DNA of 9,530 nt from Christensenella sp. UBA3944 (lineage in GTDB: Bacteria > Bacillota > Clostridia > Christensenellales > DTU072), in the NCBI GenBank assembly GCA_002385605.1, contig DGDU01000008.1, forward strand, positions 21,198 through 30,727, in the 5' to 3' direction. Positions within the stretch are counted from its first letter, which is position 1; each line of letters opens with the position of its first letter. The notes below the pieces were generated by a model, which made no database searches, was not told where the DNA came from, and worked only from the letters and a program-made list of their open reading frames with translations. The position numbers were made by a program, and so were the translations under genes. Of the stretch, positions 1 to 4,423 are shown in pieces.

Positions 1-1
1 G

Positions 2-103
2 CTTGAGGATCAGCTTGGCGTCGAAAGCTGCCGCTACTCGATTTCCAACCAGGTAATAAACGACGACGATAAAGATAAACCAAAAGGACAAAACAATGCT
101 TAA
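2..103 (+). CDS. C-terminal tail of an unidentified protein (5' end outside window)
   Basis: The second reading frame is open from the left edge for 33 codons and ends at TAA 101-103, inside cysS. The other two forward frames stop early (TGA at 4-6, TAA at 54-56), so this is the only frame that can carry a gene into cysS. The visible part starts with LEDQLGVESCRYSISNQ and ends in a hydrophilic, acidic and lysine-rich tail. I do not recognise the family from this fragment. The stop lies 8 bases inside cysS (shared bases 96-103), and the cysS ribosome binding site sits within its last codons, which suggests one operon with translational coupling. It could also be chance open sequence, since only 100 bases are visible. 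Confidence 0.55.
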   Translation, partial: LEDQLGVESCRYSISNQVINDDDKDKPKGQNNA

Positions 104-1490
104 GTTCTATAACACTCTCACCCGTACAAAGCAGGATTTCGAGCCCCTCGGCAAGGCCGTAACGATGTACTCATGCGGCCCTACCGTGTACAGCTACGCC
201 CACATAGGCAACCTGCGCACCTACATTTTTATGGACCTTGTGCGCCGCGCCCTGCGCTACGAAGGATACAAGCTTAAGGGCGTCCTGAACATCACCGATG
301 TAGGCCACCTCATGGCGGACAGCGACGACGGCGAAGACAAAATGGTGCAGGCAAGCCGCGCCGAAAAGAAGAGCCCGTGGGAAATAGCCGAATACTACAC
401 CAAGGTGTTCTTCGAGGATTTGGGAAAATTGAATATCGGAAGGCCCGAAATTATAGCCAAAGCCACCGACCACATAAACGACATGATAAAATATGTGGAG
501 GCGCTGCTCGAGGCGGGCTACGCCTACGAAACCTCCGACGGCATTTACTTCGACATTCAGAAATTTGAAGGCTACGGCAAGCTGTCGGGCGCCAAGCTGG
601 ACGAGCAAATCGCCGGCGCGCGCGTAGAGGTAAACAGCGAAAAGCGCCACCCCGCCGATTTCGCCCTTTGGAAAAAGGCCGACCCCCTGCACATCATGCA
701 ATGGGACAGCCCCTGGGGCAAAGGCTACCCCGGCTGGCACATCGAGTGCTCGGTTATGAGCCAGAAGTACCTCGGCGAAGTCTTTGACATCCACAGCGGC
801 GGCGTAGACCACATACCCATCCACCACGAAAACGAGATAGCCCAGAACGAGGCGCTAACCGGCAAGCAAAGCGTAAACTACTGGCTGCATGGCGAGTTTA
901 TGCTTGTTGACGGCGGCAAGATGAGCAAAAGCCTGGGCAACACCTACACGATAGCCCAGCTTGAGGAGAAGGGATACAGCCCCATGGACTTCCGTTTCTT
1001 CTGCCTCAACGCCCACTACCGCAAGAAGCTAAACTTCACCTTCGACGGTATGGATGCCGCAAAGGTAAGCCGCGAGAGGCTTCTCAACCAGCTTGCCCAG
1101 CACAAGGCTTCCCCCGCCAAAACGCCCGCCGAAACTCTCGCGAAGTACCGCTCCGAGTTTAAGGCGGCAATAGAGGACGACCTCAACATCCCTCTTGCTT
1201 TGGGAGTACTGTTTACGGCGGTTAAGGAGCCCAAAAGCATAGATATCTACAATCTGGCCTTAGAGTTCGACAAGGTGTTCGGGCTGTCTTTGGACAAGCT
1301 ACCCGCGCCCAAGAAAGAGGAGAGCGCCCCCCTGCCGCCCGAAATCGCCGAGCTTGTGGAGCAAAGGGCAGCCGCCAAGAAAAACAGGGATTTTGCCCTT
1401 GCCGACAGCCTGCGCACCCGCATAAACGAGATGGGATACAACATTCTTGACACCAGGGACGGCGTTGTCGTCACGCCGATAGAAAAATAA
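96..1490 (+). CDS. cysS: Cysteinyl-tRNA synthetase
   Basis: A cytoplasmic class I aminoacyl-tRNA synthetase that charges tRNA-Cys with cysteine using ATP. The 464 residues match the usual length (E. coli CysS has 461). The HIGH-type signature is HIGN at residues 36-39, preceded by CGPTVY (27-32), and the KMSKS loop is at 275-279 (GGKMSKSLGN region). The zinc ligands that select cysteine are all present: C27, C218 (in WHIECS), H243 and E247 (in HHENE), matching E. coli C28/C209/H234/E238. The C-terminal part (about 340-464) is the DALR-type helical domain with the usual RDFALADSLR segment, ending in a DTRDG motif. The start is supported by AAAAGGA at 82-88, 7 bases upstream of the ATG, and by alignment of the N-terminus with the family. 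It overlaps the preceding gene by 8 bases and is followed after one base by the next gene, so it sits inside an operon. Nothing looks damaged. Confidence 0.98.
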   Translation: MLKFYNTLTRTKQDFEPLGKAVTMYSCGPTVYSYAHIGNLRTYIFMDLVRRALRYEGYKLKGVLNITDVGHLMADSDDGEDKMVQASRAEKKSPWEIAEYYTKVFFEDLGKLNIGRPEIIAKATDHINDMIKYVEALLEAGYAYETSDGIYFDIQKFEGYGKLSGAKLDEQIAGARVEVNSEKRHPADFALWKKADPLHIMQWDSPWGKGYPGWHIECSVMSQKYLGEVFDIHSGGVDHIPIHHENEIAQNEALTGKQSVNYWLHGEFMLVDGGKMSKSLGNTYTIAQLEEKGYSPMDFRFFCLNAHYRKKLNFTFDGMDAAKVSRERLLNQLAQHKASPAKTPAETLAKYRSEFKAAIEDDLNIPLALGVLFTAVKEPKSIDIYNLALEFDKVFGLSLDKLPAPKKEESAPLPPEIAELVEQRAAAKKNRDFALADSLRTRINEMGYNILDTRDGVVVTPIEK

Positions 1491-1491
1491 G

Positions 1492-2169
1492 ATGAAATGC
1501 CCTCATTGCCAAATCGAGATAGGCTGTAAGACTACCTTATGCCCCTTGTGCCATGTGCCGTTCAGCGGAGGCGCGTTGTCCGAGGCGCTTAAGCTTCCCC
1601 GCGCCTATCCAGCCAGGAAGAGGGCTTCTTTATTTTCGACAACCCTTTTCGACAAGATTTACCTTGGCATCGCCGTCTATCTTTCGGCGATAGCGCTTGG
1701 CACCGAATACATCGTAACCGAAAACCTCAAATTGTCTTTCTTCATAATGGCGGCGCTTGCTTACATCTACATTTCCATACGGTTTACCATACAAAACTTC
1801 GGGTATTTCAGCCAGAAGGTTGTTATGCAAACCATAATGCTCACGATAGTCGCGATAATCGGGCGCAAGCTTTTGCCCCGCCCGCTGTTTATCTACGAGT
1901 ATGTGCTTCCCTCGCTGTATATCCTGGCGATGCTAACCGTTTCGGTTTTCATCGTAATTAACCACAGGCACCCGCAAAAATACCTTCTTAATCTTCTTTC
2001 GATAGCCTTGCTCGGTATGCTGCCTTTTGTCGTGCTTCTGTTTACGGATTCCTCCTTCAAGCTGTTGTCGATACTCACGGCGTCGCTCGGAGGGCTTATA
2101 GTAATTGTCACGCTGATATTCTCGCACAAAAAGATAAAACAGGAGCTTATAAGGCTGTTCCACACCTGA
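1492..2169 (+). CDS. Zinc-ribbon plus six-helix membrane protein, DUF6320-like
   Basis: The N-terminus holds two CxxC knuckles, CPHC at residues 3-6 and CPLC at 17-20, a typical short zinc ribbon, with a further Cys at 12. After a basic linker (35-50) come about six hydrophobic segments, near residues 54-73, 82-98, 111-128, 134-156, 164-184 and 190-210, then a short lysine-rich tail. This layout and the length of 225 residues agree with the DUF6320 family common in Clostridia, whose function is unknown. A membrane location with the ribbon in the cytoplasm is inferred. The ATG lies one base after the cysS stop and I see no good ribosome binding site before it, so translation probably depends on coupling to cysS. 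The start is fixed because the first CxxC begins at residue 3. I assign no function. Confidence 0.8.
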   Translation: MKCPHCQIEIGCKTTLCPLCHVPFSGGALSEALKLPRAYPARKRASLFSTTLFDKIYLGIAVYLSAIALGTEYIVTENLKLSFFIMAALAYIYISIRFTIQNFGYFSQKVVMQTIMLTIVAIIGRKLLPRPLFIYEYVLPSLYILAMLTVSVFIVINHRHPQKYLLNLLSIALLGMLPFVVLLFTDSSFKLLSILTASLGGLIVIVTLIFSHKKIKQELIRLFHT

Positions 2170-2176
2170 GCGGATG

Positions 2177-2205
2177 TTCTTAATTACATTAATTTATGAT
2201 ATAAT
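2177..2205 (+). promoter_or_regulatory. Extended -10 promoter directly upstream of the lipid kinase gene
   Basis: TATAAT at 2200-2205 is preceded by TGA, giving a perfect extended -10 (TGnTATAAT, 2197-2205). The -35 element at the right distance is poor (TTCTTA at 2177-2182, 17-base spacer, 3 of 6 matches), which is tolerated in extended -10 promoters. Transcription would begin near 2211-2213, only 3 to 5 bases before the ATG at 2216. The 46-base gap is AT-rich, so a chance match is possible. Confidence 0.6.
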
Positions 2206-2215
2206 TATATAAAGT

Positions 2216-3103
2216 ATGAAATGTCTGTTGCTTATAAATTCCTCGAGCGGTAACGCCGACGGCGTCGACGGGGACAAAGAGCTTATCGCCGCGCTAACCA
2301 AAGCCTACGGCATAGTTCACAAAAAAGTATATAAAGCCGAAGACCGCTTCGACATAGCTAAGGAAAGCGAGGGCTACGATATCCTCGTTCTTTGCGGGGG
2401 CGACGGCACCTTTAACTATGCGATAAACGCCCTGCGCGACAAAAACATAGAGCTTTACTATATACCCTGCGGCACCTTCAACGACTGCGCGCACACCCTC
2501 AAAAAGCTGGACTCCGCCAACACCCAAAGAGGGCAGTTTAAGCTAGACCTCGGCGAGATAAACGGCAGGCTGTTTTCTTATGTCGCCGCCGCGGGCAGCT
2601 TTACCCCCATAGGCTACCTTCCCAAAAGCAAGCACAAAAAGGTTTTCAAAAGGCTTGTTTACTACCTTTACGCCTTTAAGGAATACAAAGTCCACCGAAT
2701 AAACGCCTCCGTTAAGGCCGACGATCGCTCCTTCGAGGGCTGCTACACCCTCATTATGGCGGTGAACTCGAGGTATGTTTTCGGCTTCAACTTCAACAGG
2801 CTGTTTAACCTAAACGACGGCAAAGGCCAGCTCCTCCTGATAAAAGCGCCTACGGGGCCATTAAGGCTTATAAAAATGTTTTTCCTTTTCTTCAGGGCGT
2901 TCTTTATCGGCTTTAAGTCGGAGTACGAAAGCGAGAATATCAAATTCGTTTCTTTCCGCCGCTGCCTCATCCGCCTGGACAAACCCCAGGACTTCTGCGT
3001 AGACGGCGAAAGGCTTACAAGCGGGCTCGCCAACGAAATCTGCATGCATAAAGAGCGGGGCAGGGTAATTCTTACGGGAACTAAGGATTTTTTGTCTAAA
3101 TAA
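2216..3103 (+). CDS. Diacylglycerol kinase / YegS-like lipid kinase
   Basis: A member of the DAGK catalytic (LCB5/YegS/DgkB) family, soluble or membrane-associated enzymes that phosphorylate lipid hydroxyls such as diacylglycerol with ATP. The N-terminus MKCLLLINSSSG matches the family start (usual form ILLIvNP.SG). The nucleotide-binding signature GGDGTFN lies at residues 61-67, followed by PCGTFND at 84-90, the counterpart of P-x-GT-x-ND. The C-terminal domain has the conserved DGKGQL (201-206) and a DGE triplet at 263-265. Length (295) is normal. The lipid substrate cannot be told from sequence; recycling of diacylglycerol from lipoteichoic acid or phospholipid turnover is the common role in Bacillota. 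There is no ribosome binding site before the ATG; the space holds a promoter instead, which implies a nearly leaderless message, or else read-through from the upstream operon. Isoleucine codons are 11 ATA, 6 ATC and 2 ATT, unlike rpsF downstream. Confidence 0.9.
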   Translation: MKCLLLINSSSGNADGVDGDKELIAALTKAYGIVHKKVYKAEDRFDIAKESEGYDILVLCGGDGTFNYAINALRDKNIELYYIPCGTFNDCAHTLKKLDSANTQRGQFKLDLGEINGRLFSYVAAAGSFTPIGYLPKSKHKKVFKRLVYYLYAFKEYKVHRINASVKADDRSFEGCYTLIMAVNSRYVFGFNFNRLFNLNDGKGQLLLIKAPTGPLRLIKMFFLFFRAFFIGFKSEYESENIKFVSFRRCLIRLDKPQDFCVDGERLTSGLANEICMHKERGRVILTGTKDFLSK

Positions 3104-3124
3104 CTTATTTTTGGTAAAAATCGC

Positions 3125-3153
3125 TTTACATAATATATAAATAATTCTATAAT
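3125..3153 (+). promoter_or_regulatory. Strong sigma-70-type promoter of the rpsF-ssb-rpsR operon
   Basis: TTTACA at 3125-3130 (5 of 6 matches to TTGACA), a 17-base spacer and a perfect TATAAT at 3148-3153. Transcription should start near 3159-3161, leaving a leader of about 77 bases before rpsF. No terminator with a GC stem separates it from the lipid kinase, so some read-through into it is possible. Confidence 0.85.
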
Positions 3154-3159
3154 GTGTTA

Positions 3160-3236
3160 TAGCATTTTGTAGTGCCGCGGTTAACCGCGTCCTTGCATCC
3201 CCCAAGGGATGCCATCAGTCCAAAAGGAGGTAAAGC
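3160..3236 (+). promoter_or_regulatory. Structured rpsF leader, candidate S6:S18 autoregulatory element
   Basis: Three structures are visible in the predicted 5' leader. First, a perfect 14-base palindrome at 3176-3189 can fold as a 5-bp CGCGG/CCGCG stem with a TTAA loop. Second, GCATCCC (3195-3201) pairs with GGGATGC (3206-3212), giving a 7-bp stem with a CCAA loop. Third, TCCTT (3190-3194), just before that hairpin, is complementary to AAGGA (3224-3228) in the ribosome binding site. A weaker competing hairpin, CCTTG (3191-3195) with CAAGG (3203-3207), excludes the second and third. It is known that rpsF leaders in many bacterial phyla carry an RNA motif with a conserved CCG that binds the S6:S18 complex and represses translation. 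CCG occurs here at 3175-3177 and 3185-3187. That this leader belongs to that class is inferred from position and fold; I could not align it to the consensus. Confidence 0.55.
3223..3230 (+). promoter_or_regulatory. Near-perfect ribosome binding site of rpsF
   Basis: AAAGGAGG at 3223-3230 lies 6 bases before the ATG at 3237 and is the best Shine-Dalgarno sequence in the window, as expected for an abundant ribosomal protein. Five of its bases (3224-3228) can be masked by TCCTT at 3190-3194. Confidence 0.9.
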
Positions 3237-3521
3237 ATGAACAAGTACCAACTGTTATTCATCATCGAGAACAGCCTCAGCGAGGAAGACAAGACCGCCC
3301 TTATCGATAAGTTCAGCGATCTCATCGTCAGCCTCGGCGGCACGGTCAATGGTATCGACAAGTGGGGCACCCGCACCCTTGCCTATCCCATCAACTACAA
3401 GACCGAAGGCTATTATGTTCTCATCAATTTCGAGTCCGGCCCCGACGCCCCCATCGAAATCGACAGGCAGATGAGAATCAACGACGGTATCGTCCGCCAA
3501 ATGATAACAAAAAAAGTCTAG
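3237..3521 (+). CDS. rpsF: 30S ribosomal protein S6
   Basis: S6 binds the platform of the 30S subunit together with S18. The 94 residues match bacterial S6 from end to end. The opening MNKYQLLFIIE corresponds to the family start MRKYEv.yIl. KWGTRTLAYPI (42-52) is the strongly conserved central signature, EGYYVLINF (57-65) follows, and the protein ends with IDRQMRINDGIVRQM. The ATG is fixed by the excellent ribosome binding site. It is first in the S6-SSB-S18 operon, the usual order in Bacillota. Codon use is that of a highly expressed gene: 11 of 12 isoleucines use ATC, against a majority of ATA in the lipid kinase just upstream. Its stop codon overlaps the ribosome binding site of ssb. Confidence 0.98.
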   Translation: MNKYQLLFIIENSLSEEDKTALIDKFSDLIVSLGGTVNGIDKWGTRTLAYPINYKTEGYYVLINFESGPDAPIEIDRQMRINDGIVRQMITKKV

Positions 3522-3530
3522 GAGCAGCAA

Positions 3531-3935
3531 ATGAACAAGGTTATCTTAATCGGAAACCTTACGAGGGATCCCGAAACTAACACCACCAACAGCGGCATTA
3601 AGGTTTGCAAGTTCACTATCGCCGTCAACCGCAATTACAGCTCCGTAGACGGCACAAGGCAAACAGACTTCCTTCCCGTTATCTGCTGGCGCAACCAGGC
3701 CGAAAACTGCGGGAAGTTCCTGCGTAAGGGCAGCAAGGTCGGCATTTGCGGTTCTATACAGACCCGCAGCTACGACGGCCCCGACGGCTCCAAGCGCTAT
3801 GTAACCGAAATAGTCGCCGACGAGGTACAGTTCTTAAGCACCCGCTCCGAAGGTTTCCCCGATGATACCGAGCTCTTAGAAAGGCGCAAGGTAGAGGAGC
3901 TCCAGCCCATACCGGACGGAGATCTCCCCTTCTAA
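3531..3935 (+). CDS. ssb: Single-stranded DNA-binding protein
   Basis: A homotetrameric OB-fold protein that coats single-stranded DNA in replication, recombination and repair. The start MNKVILIGNLTRDPE is the family signature, and the OB fold spans about residues 1-104, with CWRNQAE at 52-58 (W53 corresponds to the DNA-stacking W54 of E. coli). The C-terminus ends in DGDLPF (129-134), the acidic tip that recruits partner proteins. The linker between fold and tip is only about 24 residues, charged rather than Gly/Gln-rich, so at 134 residues the protein is at the short end of the family. The ribosome binding site AGGAG (3520-3524) overlaps the rpsF stop TAG, with 6 bases to the ATG; the gap of 9 bases between the genes indicates tight co-expression. 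Confidence 0.97.
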   Translation: MNKVILIGNLTRDPETNTTNSGIKVCKFTIAVNRNYSSVDGTRQTDFLPVICWRNQAENCGKFLRKGSKVGICGSIQTRSYDGPDGSKRYVTEIVADEVQFLSTRSEGFPDDTELLERRKVEELQPIPDGDLPF

Positions 3936-3975
3936 CATTTCTTATCAATAAGGTAAATTAAGGAGAGCGTATAAA

Positions 3976-4266
3976 ATGAGCAAAGATGTAAAACAAAGCG
4001 GAATGAAGCATTCGTCCAGAAGGAAGGTTTGCAGCTTCTGTGTAAATAAGGTAGAGGATATCGATTACATCACCCTCGCCAAAGAAATCGAGAGAAACGA
4101 CAAGGGCATAGACAAGAGCGGCGAGAAGCGCCCGCGCTATGTCACCGAGAAGGGCAAAATCATACCCCGCCGTATGTCGGGCGTATGCCTCAAGCACCAG
4201 AGGATGCTCGCGCAGGCTATCAAGAGAGCCCGCATAATGGCCCTGCTTCCCTTCAAAGGAGAATAA
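3976..4266 (+). CDS. rpsR: 30S ribosomal protein S18 with an internal insertion
   Basis: S18 forms a heterodimer with S6 on the 30S platform. Conserved segments are RRKVCSFC (15-22), VEDIDY (26-31), GKIIPRR (60-66), the CLKHQR region (71-76) and AIKRARIMALLPF (81-93). C19, C22, C71 and H74 are placed like the ligands of the zinc-binding form of S18, so zinc binding is likely. Between DY and GKI most S18 proteins have about 15 residues; here there are about 28. The extra stretch, roughly residues 35-52, is rich in Lys, Glu, Asp and Gly and has no counterpart that I recall. The frame is continuous and the residues after it resume the conserved pattern (RYVTEKGKI), so this is an in-frame insertion, not an error. 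The ribosome binding site AAGGAGA (3960-3966) is 9 bases from the ATG. Last gene of its operon, followed by terminators. Confidence 0.97.
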   Translation: MSKDVKQSGMKHSSRRKVCSFCVNKVEDIDYITLAKEIERNDKGIDKSGEKRPRYVTEKGKIIPRRMSGVCLKHQRMLAQAIKRARIMALLPFKGE

Positions 4267-4267
4267 C

Positions 4268-4301
4268 AAAAAAAGAAGCCGGCACAATGCCCGTATTTTT
4301 T
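4268..4301 (+). terminator. Weak, degenerate terminator-like hairpin after rpsR
   Basis: An A-tract at 4268-4274 can pair with the T-tract at 4296-4301, enclosing a GC stem CGGC (4280-4283) against GCCCG (4289-4293) with one bulged base and an ACAAT loop. It begins just after the rpsR stop. The stem is short and imperfect, so it is at most a partial terminator ahead of the stronger one. Confidence 0.35.
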
Positions 4302-4314
4302 ATTACGCAAATAT

Positions 4315-4363
4315 CGCCCGCGACAAAGCCATTCTGCGCCGGATTCCGCGGGCGTTTTTGTTT
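4315..4363 (+). terminator. Intrinsic terminator of the rpsF-ssb-rpsR operon
   Basis: CGCCCGCG (4315-4322) and CGCGGGCG (4347-4354) form a perfect 8-bp GC stem, followed at once by TTTTTGTTT (4355-4363). The loop is long (24 bases), and I see no good inner stem, which makes it a less than ideal but convincing Rho-independent terminator. Confidence 0.75.
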
Positions 4364-4376
4364 AGTCCCGCGTATA

Positions 4377-4406
4377 TTGACTATGAGCCTCTTATCATTG
4401 TATAAT
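4377..4406 (+). promoter_or_regulatory. Sigma-70-type promoter of the GH95-addB unit
   Basis: TTGACT at 4377-4382 (5 of 6 matches), an 18-base spacer and a perfect TATAAT at 4401-4406. The predicted start point, near 4412-4414, falls at the edge of the ribosome binding site AGGGGAGG (4411-4418), so the leader would be only about 10-12 bases. I see no operator-like palindrome or catabolite-response element around it. Confidence 0.75.
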
Positions 4407-4423
4407 TTCAAGGGGAGGTATCC

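Noticed and set aside
171..827. A 218-codon open frame on the reverse strand
   Set aside because: It lies wholly inside cysS, whose motifs are unambiguous; the frame is a by-product of the GC-rich third codon positions and has no ribosome binding site or recognisable motif.
3107..3121. Inverted repeat ATTTTT-GGT-AAAAAT after the lipid kinase gene
   Set aside because: The stem is made only of A-T pairs with a 3-base loop and no T-tract after it, so it does not qualify as an intrinsic terminator; more likely part of an AT-rich upstream region of the rpsF promoter.
3938..3955. CTTA-TCAA-TAAG inverted repeat between ssb and rpsR
   Set aside because: Four base pairs in a 40-base AT-rich gap is expected by chance and it carries no terminator features.
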